From Metridium senile (taxonomy: Eukaryota; Cnidaria; Anthozoa; Actiniaria; Metridiidae): 64,000 nt of DNA. The notes beneath the pieces are model-generated. The model was not told where the DNA came from, did not search any database, and saw only the letters and a list, made by a program, of their open reading frames with translations. The translations under genes were made by a program, and so were the position numbers. The DNA is taken from positions 1,455,368 to 1,519,367 of the forward strand of contig OX459105.1 in the NCBI GenBank assembly GCA_949775045.1. Reading direction: 5' to 3'. Below, one piece after another: positions 41,305-56,400 of this stretch (within the stretch, counting starts at the first letter, position 1; each line of letters starts with the position of its first letter).

Positions 41305-42738
41305 CTAAATGAGTGCACTCTTGAAGTATCCAACGAGACACAATCCTCGATTGATCAATTCTTGTAGGCTGTTCCATGTTTGTGTATGCAGAGAGTGAAG
41401 TTCACTTGCTGTCTGGAGTAACTCGGGCTGAGAAACTATGGTACTACCGTGAAGCTACAAAGAAATATCAACCAATCATTAAACAAATGGATGAATGTTA
41501 ATATTATACGAAGAACGGTAGGGATGGATGAATTAAAGGATGGATGAATGAAAGAATAAACCAGAATGGATGAATAAATTTATGAATGAATGGATGGATG
41601 GATGGATGGATGGATGAACTCTGCCATAGCTGGTCCTAAGTCCAGTTGAGAAAGGAGGAGGGTTTAGCAATGGGTTAGCAACCCATTCTCAGAAGATAAA
41701 AACATTTGCTACAGAAACGAGAAAAAATAAGAATAGACAGAATACTTGGCAGGACTGGCGAGAAGCTGAAAAGATCGCAGCTGATAGGCCAAAGTGGAGG
41801 GAATTGTTGTTCGCCTCATGCTCCGCAAGAGAAAAGAAGAAGAATGGATGGACGAATAATTATATAAAAGAGTAAATGAAAGAATGAATTAATGAATGCG
41901 TGCTTGGATGAATGGGTGGGTGAATAATGGAAGGTAAAGTCGTCAAGTGAACAAAACGATGAATAAATACATGAACGAAAGAAGATTGGTTTAAGAAATA
42001 TGCTTACTACGTCAGTCCATAAACATATTATTCTTTTACCTTTAAGAAAAGAGCCATGTATGCTTCAACCAGTTCAAAGTCTTTCCTTGTAGCAATCTGA
42101 GTCATCAAGAAACCCATGAACTGTTTCATCAATAAAATATCTCCGCCAGCGTCAGGTGACAACAGCCGTAATTCCATATCGATGGCTGACGGGCCCATTT
42201 CTTTTAGTTTAGACATCAGAGGCTCGTCTGTAGGATAAAAAAAAAAACACTTCAGAATAAAGAACGAAAATGATGATAATGATGATGATGGCGAAGATGG
42301 TGTTGATTATTATTGTAATGTTAATGACGTTGATATCGATGATGATGATGATGGTGGTGGTAGTGATGACGATAATGATGATGATGGTGGTGATGGTGGT
42401 GATGACGGTGGTGATGATGATGATGATGATGACGGTGGTGATGATGATGACGATTATGGTGGTGGTGGTGGTGGTGATGACGATGATCATGACATTGATT
42501 TTGATTGCAATGATTTTAACGTTGTTGACGATGGTGCTGATTATGATGATGATGGTGATCATGACGGTGGTGATGATGATGATGATGACGATTATGGTGG
42601 TGGTGATGACGATGATGGTGAGGATGACGATGACATTGATTTTGATTGCAATGATTTTAGCGTTGTTGACGATGGTGATGATGATGATGGTGATGATGGT
42701 GATCATGACGGTGATGATGATGATGGTGATCATGACGG

Positions 42739-42769
<31 letters not shown>

Positions 42770-43121
42770 ATTAACGATAACGATGACAATGATAATGAAC
42801 AATGATTCTGACGATTAAAAATGTATACTAATTTCTCTGCAATATAACAACAACAATGCTCACAATCTTTAGAGTTCGTAGCTTCCACGAGCGCTCTCTG
42901 GAACTCTGATTGAGGTTGTAACCTTTTCAGCTGAATTAACTTCGATGACGTCACTTGGTTATCCTCTGCCTCGTTCTCAGTAGCGATAAACTTAGGTACC
43001 AGTCCAGCCTCGGTCGGTAGAAAGAACGGCGCTGCCTTGGGAGTCTTGGGTGGCTGTTTGGGTTTGTTTCGCTCCTGGAACGATCAACATCATCATTATC
43101 ATCATCATCATATTCATCTTC

Positions 43122-43169
<48 letters not shown>

Positions 43170-43173
43170 TATT

Positions 43174-43204
<31 letters not shown>

Positions 43205-46200
43205 CCATTATCATCATCATGAATCATCGCCATCGCCATCGCCATCAGTATTACCTTAATAATCTCTAGGCTTGTCAGGTTTTTCCATCGTGATTGTGGT
43301 AGGAGTGATAGAGTGATCAGCTCACTTGACAGTTGGTCAGGTGACTTGAATTTCACTTCTTGAAGCTGTGATTCTACTTCTTCTGGTCCATCAGCAGGTT
43401 GCATGAATTCGTCCTCGTCATCTCCTGCAGCATTAAATAGCATTGAACAATTATTGTAATGCAATGCGATGTGATGTGAGGCGATGAGATGCAATGTGAT
43501 GTGAGGCGATGAGATGCGATGAGATGCGATGCGATGTGATTTGATGTGACGTGATGTGGCGTGGCGGGATGCAACGGGATGTGATCTGATGTGATGACGC
43601 AATACAATGTGATGCGATATGATATGATGCGTTGTGACGCGATGCGATGCAAAGTGACGCAATGCGATGTGGTGTAATGCAATGTGATGTGATGCGATAT
43701 GACACGACAGGATCCGATGTGATGTAATGTGATGTGACGCAATGGGATGCGATGTGACGCGATGTGACGCGATGCGATGTAATGCAATGCGATGTGATGC
43801 AACGCGCCGTGATGTGACTAAATGCGATGCGTCTTCAGTGATTCTTTTACTTCCAACATTACAGGGTAGTATGTGTAGAGCGTATTATTAAAAGCCAGGC
43901 ACTGACGGTGGTAACAGCTAGGGTTTGTTCATCCTCGGGATGATTTTCATTGGTCGACCTCAACGGGTCGACCAATCAGGGAAGAGCTGAATTTTGACTT
44001 CCGGAACAAGCTCCAACAGACTACGTTCCCAGGGGTATTTTTCTGGGAGCGAGAAACGAGCGACAGAAGATTACCCCTGGGTTCCCGAGGATGGGGTTTG
44101 TTACGTCCTCAGATACAAATACTGTAATAATGAAGATAATGATAGTAAAGTGTAACTTACCCTCCTGTTGTTCTGCACTTGATGTAGGTAAATCAACTAC
44201 TGTGGGCTGGTAGTCAGGGGGGAGCGGTACAAGGGACACGTGACCATAGAGTGTCATATTTGACCTGTAAGACAATAATATAGTCATTATTAGGTATTAT
44301 TAACATCGTTATTATTTAATACTGTCATTATCATAATCTTCATTATTATAGTCATCATTACCATCATCGCCATTGTCGTCATCATCATCGCCTTAATCAT
44401 TACCATCATCATTATCATAATCACCATTATAGTCATCATCATCATCATCATTATTATATTCATCATTATCATAGTCGTTTTAATCATTACCATCATCATT
44501 ACAATAATCACCATTATAGTCATCATCATCATCATCATTATTATATTTATCATTATCATAGTCGTTTTAATCATTACCATCATCATTATCATAATCACCA
44601 TCATCCTCATTATTATATTCATCATTACCCTCATCGCCGTCATCATGATCACCACCATAATCATGATCACCACCACCATCATCAACAACATTATCATCAA
44701 CATAATCATCATCATTAACATTATCATCATCATCACCATAATCATTATCATAATTACCATCATTATCATCATCATCATCATCATCATCACCAACAACATC
44801 AACATTATCATCAACATAATAATCATCATCATAATTATCATAATTATCACTATCACCATCATCATCATCATCACCATCATCATCATCATTAACATCATCA
44901 TCACCATCATCTTCATCATCATTAACCTACCACAAAAAGATTCCCAAATCATCAACATGTGACGTAGCGATATATTCTCCCGTGGGGGATATAGTTAGGC
45001 TTGTTATCGGACTTGTAACGAGAAAACAATCAAGAAGCCTATAGAATGAAAACCAGCATTTACAGTTAACAAATACAAAACCTACAGCCTAGTTAAGTCT
45101 AGTCTATTCTGTTTAGGAAAATGGACGAGTGGAGAGGGAGAATGTGGAAGGAAACAACAATATCAAAACGAAGACTGCTCACTAGTCGTTTTCGCACTTA
45201 AAGACGGACAAATCGTCATATGGCGGACAAGTTATCTGGTGTGAAAAAAGGGATGAATATAATTTGAGACGAAATGGTAGTCTGTTGTTAATTTGACGAA
45301 CAAGTTTACGGACGATTTATATGTCGTTATTTCCCCGCCAAAACTCCAAAAAGTAACAGCATCCAAGTTTTAGATTCGACGTCCAAGTTTTAGATTCGAC
45401 ATCCAAGTTTTAGATTCGATATCCAAGTTTTAGATTCGACATCCAAGTTTTAGATTCGACATCCAAGTTTTAGATTCGACGTCCAAGTTTTAGATTCGAC
45501 ATCCAAGTTTTAGATTCGACATCCAAGTTTAAATACGATATTTGTGAATGTCGAATTTAAAACACAAATACCGATGCATGAAAAGGGCCAAGTTTATTTA
45601 TGCAGATATTGAGAGAACTAAAACACACAGAGAGGAGAGGGGAAGGGAAGGGGGTGTAGTATTACCTTCCTGCAGGCAGATCCCATGTTCTAATACTAGA
45701 ATCCATCGAAGATGTCACAAGCCATCTAGCATCTGGACTGAAGCCCTGAGAATAAAAAAGACAGAAATAATCTCAAGCAATGAGAGCTAGACGATATTTT
45801 TTATCTTACTTTGGCGTTTGTAAATCTTGGAGCAAAAAAATATAGATATTACATTGTCTTCAAGACACATAAGCCTGGCTTTACACCAAAAACATTAGAA
45901 CGACTTGTCTTTGCCAGATCGTCCTCATTACATACATGTAAAACTTCTCCAATATTCGACCTCAGCGCTAGACAGATTTCAAAATTGAGCTTGTCACGCA
46001 AAATATCTTCTTTACGAAAATCTCGCAAAGAAAAAAAGCAAAGCTAATTTTGTTTTTGGTAATCGATAGACAATACATTGAAAAATAATGTTTTCGAGAA
46101 ATGTCCATTTTCTTTCAATATTTTGTCCCATGATACCTTAATTCTTTTGTGAAAAAAAATTCTTTAAAAATTCAATACTCAAGTTACACGTTATCTAACA

Positions 46201-49200
46201 CTGCTGTACTATTTGACAAAAGGCACATTTCCAATAGAAAACATATTTGAATTTACTCTGAATTGAGGCTATCCCTGTTGAAATGCGCCTTTTAGTACAG
46301 CGGTGCTAGATAACATAAAACTGTTCTATTGATACTTGTGATATTGTACTCACCAGGTCAGTGATCCTATTGGTATGTCCTGTGAACGTTCGTACAATTC
46401 GTCTTGTTTCGATGTCAACAACGTGAACAGAGAAGTCATCACAACTCACAGCAAGTAGAGAACTGAAAAATAAATAGAACTTGAACGAATGGATGAATGG
46501 ATGAATGGATGGATGAATGGATGGATGAATGGATGGATGAATGAATGAATGGATGGATGAATAGATGAATGAATGGATGGATGGATGAATGGATGGATGA
46601 ATGGATGGATGAATGGATGGACGAATGGATGGATGAATGGATGAATGAATGTTAATGGTTGAATGAATGAATGAATGGATAAATGAATCTATGAATGGAT
46701 GAATGAATGGATTAATTAATTAATGAATGAATAAAAGGGTCAATTAATGGTAGAATGGATGAATGAAAGAACAAACGAACGAACAAACAAACAAATAAAT
46801 AAACCATTAAAAATATTAAATGAACAATTGAACGAATGAATGAATAAATGGATCAATGAATGAATGAACGAATACATGTAAGGATGTATCTATTACCAAC
46901 CTGTCCCTATGTAATTCGATCTGTGTTATTGGACAATCCCAGGACATGCTGTCAACAAGTTTTCGTTTCATAAAATTCCAAAACTACAAAATGACAAAAA
47001 TTATAATGAAATAACATTGTTCATCATGATGATGATGATGATGATTGTTATGATGGTAATGATGATGGTGATGACGATTATGATTTTGATTATTATGATG
47101 ATGGTCACGATGATAATCATGATGGTCACGATGATGAAGATGATGATGATGATGATAACAATGATGATGATGATGATGATGATAACAATGATGATGATGA
47201 TGATAACAATGATGATGATGATGATAATGATGATTGTGATGATGACGATGGTGATGTTGGTGGTGATGATGATTACCTTTAGTGTACAATCAGCTGATGC
47301 TGTCATCATTTGTTGGTTGATGCCATCTATTTCAATCCCTCTGACACCCTTTGCATGTGCTGTAACAACAACAAATTTATTTATTTTCCAAGTATGAAAG
47401 AGAAGAGACTTCTTGTTACTACTTCCTATTTCATATAATAAAATAATTACTGTTCTTTTAAAGTCTCCTTGTTTTATCTCTGCATTATACCAACCAATGA
47501 ATAGAGAATAGAATACTAAATCTAAAACGCCTTTGTTACTACCACGATGGATAAATGTATTTTATTGTCACCAAGCTTTTGGACTTAGCGTCTGTCTTCA
47601 GGGCATGAATGAGCTACTTTATTTACATGCACGCAAATTGTCGCTTGTACATTTGAATCCTCGCATGTAAATAAAGTAGCTCATTCGTGCCCTGAAGAGG
47701 GATGCTATAAAATAAAGTTATCCTACATGGTAGTAACAAAGATTTATAATAGAATACTTGTTAATAAGAGGGCTGTATTAGGAATTTAGACCTCAGGCTT
47801 TTTACCAAAATGGTCCAACTGATTTGAGTAATGACTCAAATACATACAAAACTGCATAACACTAGAGCAGTATAGCATATATAGCAATAATTTTGTACAT
47901 TTCATATTGTTTATGCAATACATATTGTCTACCTTTTGGTGAGCCAAAAGAGCCTCTGTGATTGGCTGATTGGATGTTAAAAGCATCGACACAGCCCAAG
48001 GAATCACCGATGATGGCAAAGTTACCACAAGAACTCAGGGCAACAGACTAAAATACAATTGACTAGTGTGAAACAAGCTATTATTATTACCAACAACATT
48101 GTCTGCCACCACCACCATCAATGACTTTAAAAAATTATCATCACAGACTATCAACATCATAATTACCATATCATCCTCACCACAAACATCATTCCATTTG
48201 TCACTAACCTAATTATCAATTCATCATTTTATTTTATTAGCTTTGCCCAAAAACAAAAAGGAAGATTACATATTATATACTTAAACTAGGGTGGGCAGGG
48301 AACCCGCAACAGCAAGGCCAATTACTGTGGGCCCTTGTATCTTAAAACATAATTATAGAAACATTAGAAACAGCATGAGATAGGTGACATTAAACTACGT
48401 GAAATGTTACATGATAGACAGATAGTTTTTTAGGGTTTTTTTTAAATAGTAATTTAGTAGTGATTTTTGGGACACAATAAATTATTAGTGGTAAAGTTTC
48501 CTGTACTAGAAATAAGTGTGTTCCATATCCGAGATGATCTGTTAAAGTACGACTTTTGAAAAGTAGAGGTTTTGCAATTATTACGGATATGGTATTTTAA
48601 ACAGAATCATCATCATCATTATCAACACCATCCTCACCATTATCACAATCATTTTTATCATCATTATTATCATCGCCAACCCAATCATCACCAACATAAT
48701 AATTATCATCAACACTCACTGTCAATCATCAACATCATTATCATCAACACTCACTGTTATAGTTCCTGATTTATCTCCATGTTTGTTTTGTGTTTTCAGA
48801 GAGTGACTGCCAATGCATTTCTTCTGGAATCTCCAGGTTCTTGCCGCAGCATTACCATGGTGACAGGTAACAACATTGTCCCAGTCACTCTGCCGAGATG
48901 TCTCTAGAGATGATATAAACAATGGTAATAATGGCAACAATAGCAGTGAATGTATCATTATCAATATCAGCATCACCAATGTTGCCACCACCATTATGAA
49001 TCATAACCATCACCATCATCATCATCTTAAAGTGCATATGACATGAATTTTTTTGTGGTCGTTTCTAGAAGAAGGATAGGTGCTAAATACGATTCCATAT
49101 CGAAATCACGATTAAAAGAACCAAGAACCATTTTATATGGTGGTATAGGATTAGCGTTGCAAACAAAATGACATCACAAGGCCTAGCCAATGGTCATTTT

Positions 49201-52200
49201 TCAAGGCATATAGCACAATTTCAAAACGAAAATAGCGCTTACAAATATGTTTTCATTAATCATGCTATATGCTTTGAAAAACGCCTTCAGTGCGCGACGA
49301 AATGAACATGTGACTAGGCCTTGTGACATCATATTGTTTGCAACGCTTGCCCTATACCACCATATAAAATGGTTCTTGGTTCTTTTAATCGTAATTTCGA
49401 TATCGGAATCGTATTTAGCACCTATCCTTCTTCTAGAAACGACCACAAAAAATTTCATGTCATATGCACTTTAATCATCATCACCTTCAACATCATCACC
49501 ATAATCATCATCATCAATAACCGTCACCACCATTTAAATTACTATCACCATCATCATCATCATCATTACCAACAACATATTCATCACTACTTCCACCGCC
49601 ATCATCATCATCATGACTATCTAACGTTATATACCTGCTGCAAAGTCTGTTATTGGAGGCAGCTTGAGGTCTTCAACTTTGACTCCTACATTTTTAGACT
49701 TCTTTGCAAAAGAACCTACAAAGTAAGTCAATCATAATAGTCAATCTCTTATATAAACATCATAAGACTTGTAGATTATTTATAATACACACCTTGGGAC
49801 AATTCACAGCTTCTTGCATCTCTGATGGTTGAGATTTGTCTGAATGTTCTGTCAAGACCTACCAAATGAATGTACAATGTACATTACCATCAATATAATA
49901 ATATTAATAACTTTTTCAATATCTAAGGATGTAAAAATGAGACTAAGTAAGGAAATAATTTTATGACGTTTCCGAGCCATCACGCTCCATTATCAAATAA
50001 TAATAATTACAATATGCAGAAAGTTCGCTCATAAAGAAACTAATTTATGTAATTTAAAAGGAAAAGAAACTAATTTATTATTTGATAGTGGAGCGTGATG
50101 GCTACGAAACATCATCAAATTATTTCCTTACTTAGTCTCATTTTTACATCCTTATGTGTTTCTAAATCATTACTTATAAGATTTTTCAATATCATCATCA
50201 ATATCACTATCATCACCATGATCATCAATATCATCATCATCAATATCATCAACGTAGATCTACATCATCACCATCATAATCATCATCACCATCATCACCA
50301 TGATCATCAATATCATCATCATCATGATCATTATACCATTAGCTCACCTGCACTTAAAATATCACCTCCCTTGTGTCCAAAGAAGCGTATCTTGGTGGGC
50401 GGGGCACTGTGCCCAGTACGTGATCTCAAAAGACGGCCACCCCCATCAGTTTGATCAAATATCCAAACCTTAAAGACAGATAACATTACATGGGTTAATG
50501 CACAGCTATTGTTGTTGCATCAGTGCAGACAGTTTACAAATTTTGACAGTTAGACCTGGCTAACAAAACAATATGGAGAACATAGTAGCAGACTGAGCTA
50601 CTGCAACAAACATTACTGTCAAGCAAGTTTATAATCATATAATTCATAATCATGTGGCCAACATACACATCTATAGCCTCCATGAAGCAGAATGTTGTAT
50701 CATGGGATAAACCCCTATTCTTCACAAACAACAGTGCCTCATCTTCTCATATAAGGATGTAAAGCTGGAGGTCACCTCTGCTCTCACTCTAATCATACAC
50801 AACAGTTAAGTCTTAGGTACATGTATACTACAGAGCCCACTGTCCATTGGCAACATACTCTGTTGTTGGTGGTGCTCCTGCCTTCGTATGAAGGAAAGCA
50901 AAGAACTAAACTATTTCAAGCACAATAAAATCTGTTACATCCACCTACATTTTTGTATATTTGGCTTGACTGAAAGCAGAGGACATCAGGCTTTATATCC
51001 TTATCCAAGCAGACAAGTTAACAACATCATAATGGAAGACAAACGCTCACCTTTAATGCATTATCAGGACCATTTGTAACCATTAATGGCTGTGATGAAA
51101 GGAACTTCATGCCGCATATAGAACCATTGTGTGCATCTCGTAAGGTTCCTTTTAATTGGCTGGTTTCTAGATCCCATAATGCAATGTGGCCTAGAGTACT
51201 TGCCGTTGCCATTATTGGGTTTCCATCTAAGTAGATGATAGGATCAAACATGAAGAAGATGATAACGATGATGGTGGTAATTATTATCATAATGGTATTT
51301 GGTAATGAGGATGAGGATGATGGTTAATAATGATGATGATTATGATAGTAATGGTAATGATGATGATAATGGTTATGATGATGATGATGATGGTTAATGA
51401 TGATGATAATTATGATAGTAATGGTAATGATGATGATAATGGTTATGATGATGATGGTTATGATGATGATGGTTAATGATGATTATGATAGTAATGGTAA
51501 TGATGATGATAATGGTTATGATGATGATGGTTAATGATGATGATGATGGTTAATGATGATGATGATTATGATAGTAATGGTAATGATGATGATAATGGTT
51601 ATGATGATGATGGTTAATGATGATGATGATTAATGGTGAAGATGATTATGATGGTAATGCTTATGGTAATGATGATAATGCTTATAATGACATTGGATAT
51701 TACATAACTTTAAAATATATGGCTAAATGAACTCAACAAAATGACCTCCTACCAACATATGTGGCTCCATATCTCATTGGTAGAGCATTGCAAGTGTCAT
51801 GGTTTTGAATCCTATTCAAGCCCCAAACATTTTCTGGCTTTTCTAATGCAAATACTCAAATTGCTTCTTTACCACGACAATATAACAAATATTTGATGTT
51901 GAGGTACACTGTAGTGATTATTATTATTACATATATTATATACCTGTTCTGAAAGCTATTGCCGTCACTGGTCCCCAGTCCTGCTGGAAACTCATAACTG
52001 TCTCATCAAATTTTAAATTATGTACAATAATCTTGCCGCTTTGTAAACCAATACCAACTACATCAACAGCAGGAGCCTGTTCTACAGCTGTTATTAGCTC
52101 TGACCAACCTTGGAATGTATATATCATCTTGCTGGAATGAAAAAGATCTGTTAGATTTTTGTTGGTGAAATGAATGAAAGGAACAATAATGGTGATGCTG

Positions 52201-53033
52201 ATGCTGATGATGGTGCAAATTAGAAATATCATCATTATCAACTCATCAATAGCATGATCATCATTGCCATCATCACTTTCATCATCACTATCACCAATAT
52301 ATTCATATATTCATAACAACCAGCATTACCATCGCCCACAATCATCATTATCATTTATAAAATAATTGGGATAGTACGCGCGCGTTGATTGGTCAAACAA
52401 CCGTGTTTCATGAGAGCATGAAACACACTCACGCCATTTTCTAGCGCGCGCGCTCATTCAACGGTCAGTTTATCTGTTGTTTTGATCTTTCGCGCGCGCT
52501 TATTGGTCAGTTTCGAGAAAAAGCAACGTAGGGAGAAATGACATCGTCAAACGAATAAAAGGGCATTTTTTTCGTCTTTTCGCGCGATTGTTATTTTATA
52601 AAAGAAATGAAACACGTCTTCTGTTTTTTCACTGGCTTATGAAAACCTCGATACGTTTGGGAGAATTCTCGAGCAGGTCCAAACACTCGACTTCGTCTCG
52701 TGTTTGGACTGATCTTCTCTCGAATTCTCCCAAACGCATCTCGGTTTTCATTAGCGCGTGAAAACACAGAAGACGTATTTCATTTCTTAAGTAATCGTTA
52801 TCAACGCCAGTCATCAGCATCATTAGCATCACCACCACCGCCATCATCATTAACACCATCATCATCACAATAATTATAGTCATCAACATCGTAATCATAA
52901 TCATCAACATCACATTCATCATCGCCATTATCATCACCATCATCTTCACCATCACCTGCATCACCACTATCACAATCATCAACATCACCATCATCACCAC
53001 CATCATCATCATCATCATCATCATCACCACCAC

Positions 53034-53077
<44 letters not shown>

Positions 53078-53093
53078 CCACCACCATCACCAC

Positions 53094-53149
<56 letters not shown>

Positions 53150-53228
53150 CCACCATCATCACCACCATCATCATCACCATCATCATCACCACCACCATCA
53201 TCATCATCATCATCATCATCATCACCAC

Positions 53229-53302
<74 letters not shown>

Positions 53303-53427
53303 CCATCATCATCACCATCATCACCACCACCATCATCATCATCATCATCATCACCACCACCACCACCACCACCACCACCATCATCACCACCACCATCATC
53401 ATCATCATCATCATCACCACCACCACC

Positions 53428-53482
<55 letters not shown>

Positions 53483-56400
53483 CCACTATCATGATATAAT
53501 GCCTACTTTGTTTTAATGTTCCATAGTTGCATAGTCCCTTGTTTACTGCATAGTAGTATTTTATTCAGGTAGGTACTTGGATGCATCAAGCACGAAATTG
53601 AAAATGTTTTAGGATTGAAATCCATCTCTAAGTATAACTCTGAAAAACAGAACAAACCAGGATTAATGTAAGTCATCATAATGTATTCCATTGTCTAGAA
53701 TTTATACCATTATCACCATCATTACCATGGCACACTTGTTGCTTTCCTCATTGTCATTATCATTAGAATTTGAATCTTCATTATCATGTAGTAATTATCA
53801 CCACCACAACCAACACCATCATTATTATCAATCACCTTCATATCATCACCATCAATATCATCATCACCATCACCACCATCATCATAACCATCATCGAGAC
53901 TATCAACATCATCATCATCATCAACATCATCATCATTACCATCATCATGACCATCATCTTCACCATCATCATCTTCATCATCATTACCATCATCATTACC
54001 ATCATCATTACCATTATCATCATCAACATCTCCATCATCATCACTGATATCTCCTATTATCATTATTGTTGCAGGTGGACATACAGTGACATATTTTGTT
54101 ATGGTTTTGCCAGCCAACCATTGTTATTAGAACAATTAAGAAAATTAAAAAATCTATTGTTAAAATGGTTGGCAAATAAGCATCACAATACCGACACTTG
54201 TAAACACTACGCTCACCTATCTGTATAACACATTATGTAAGGAATTACGCACCCTCCCCCCCCCCCCTAAGGGACTGTTTTTGTTATTCATTAGTTGCAT
54301 GTTTTGAGAGAGTGAGGAGTGCGAGTAAGAGAGAGAGAACCGACAGGTCAAACTGACATATTATATGGTATAGATGTAATATATATAGTCAAAACTGTTA
54401 AAAAGATGTTAAATTCATTACACATTATTATACTTCAGTAAGGCCTAGGTTATACGTCGAATCTCACTTGTGTTGAATGCTATTACAACAAAGAAGACCG
54501 CCTAGTTATCTATTGTTTGAATTGTATTCGGCACAAGTGAGATTCGACTTATAACCTAGGCCTTAGACAACTTTCTGGATAGACTAACAGTATGTACTAA
54601 CCTGCAGTACTGATCAGCCAAACTTTGACACTACTGTCTTCATCTACTGATATCAGATGAGATCCAAACGTGTATAGAATGTATACGTCTTTTGTATGTC
54701 CTTCAAATGTGTTCACCTAGAGCACAGCACATTGGGTTAGGGTTACGGCAAATATCACCGGCTGTAGTTAAATTCTAAGCAATATATTATACATCATCAA
54801 GGTTGATAGACGAGAACCGTGAAAAGCTCTATTGTAAAAGTATCACGGTTTGGAGGGACAATTTTAGGTGTACTGGAAACCTATTCTATTGTTTGTTAGC
54901 TTTGTTTTTTTGTTTAAATTGTAGTCTTTTGTTGTGTGTATTGAATTGCGTAGACTGTGTCCAGTATATAAGATAAACTTACCAGTTTCCCACGTTTCCA
55001 TGAGTGTATATTTTTGCCACAAGCTGTGATTATCATTGGTCCATAAGCTGTTATGCATGTTATATCTTCTTCTTGTAGCTGACCTACATTATAGAGAAAC
55101 ACTTGTTAACACTCACTTGCTCACTTGTACTTGACTCAAGAAATATTTCAACAGAAATTTATATTACAGTGAAAATCGTTGCATTTGTCCCGGGTAACCA
55201 ATTGATGAAATCGATGATTGTTTAAAATTGATGACTAATCGATGCAATTGATATCAATCAATCGACTGATATCGGAAATCGATGACCAATCGATGGACAA
55301 AGTTGATGCGACTTTTCATCGATTGACATCGGTTGCCCAATCGTTAATATCCATTGACATCGATTGATATCGATTGTCATTGTTTTTCCATAAGCTTAAT
55401 ACATGACGCAAATTATACATATATATAACTGATCAGTTTATTTGAATAAAACTCAATATTGAGTGCCTGCACCAAGGCTAACAGTAACATATCATCGTCA
55501 TCTCAGGAATTTAAGATCTTTTTCAACTCACGGCGAACATCAATCGTCTCAGCCGATTGACTTAATCACGCGAAATACATTTGGGGACGTGGTCTTGGCT
55601 ATATGAATAGAGTAACTGGTACGTTTATATTGCTTCCTCCTAGTTGACAAGGACCAATGGCTTAAACACGACCTGATTGTCTATACGATCACAACTTTAA
55701 ACAGTAGAAACAGAAAAATGTCAATCGTTGAATAACATTTGACCAATTGATATTCATCGATTGGCATCGATTTACCAATCGATAATCATCGCTTGGGTAT
55801 CTCTGTGTGACTATTGATTGGTCATCGATTGGACAATACCAATCGATATCAATTAGCCCATTGCATCGGCCTAATATCGATTTATCGACTGGATAATCAT
55901 CGATTTCAACGATTGGTTACACCAGGATTTGTGTACGATGACGATAAATAGTAATCAATTAAAGTAATTTCAATTATATGTTTACTAGAGAAACATTCCA
56001 AGGGAAATGGGTTTGTTTTCGAGATAGCGAGGGTTTGAGATAAACGATAGTAATTGACTGGAAGAAAGTTCCAAGGGAAATGGGTTTGTGTTCGAGATAG
56101 CGAGGGTTTGAGATAAACGATAGCAATTGACTGGAAGAAAGTTCCAAGGGACATGGGTTTGTGTTCGAGATAGCGAGGGTTTGAGATAAACGATAGTAAC
56201 TTAATTATCGGAAAAGTTTCAAAGACAAATAATATTTTGTATAAGAAAGCGAGTTTTTTGTTCCAAACTTACCAACAAATAGAAGATTAAGCTTTGCACA
56301 CTAACAAGAAAAAAAAACATGTTCAAAATAAAATCAACATTAATGCACCACGTGCTAACAAAACATCAAGCAAATTCACACAATTCTTACATTATAAACA

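Noticed and set aside
42270..42810. C/D-box snoRNA from TGATGA ... CTGA in WDR36 introns
   Set aside because: TGATGA arises everywhere in GAT arrays; no terminal stem or guide context stood out. A dedicated snoRNA scan would be needed.
45361..45535. Direct repeats resembling a CRISPR array
   Set aside because: The units are contiguous with no spacers, in an intron of an animal gene; it is a minisatellite.
45548..46047. Plus-strand frames over WDR36 introns
   Set aside because: Partly antisense to WDR36 exon 45666-45745; no domain recognised.
49247..49737. Open frames near the foldback
   Set aside because: They run through the arms of the foldback element and an ATC array; no family similarity.
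51765..51830. tRNA gene
   Set aside because: Decayed boxes and a shared SINE body; acceptor arms do not pair.
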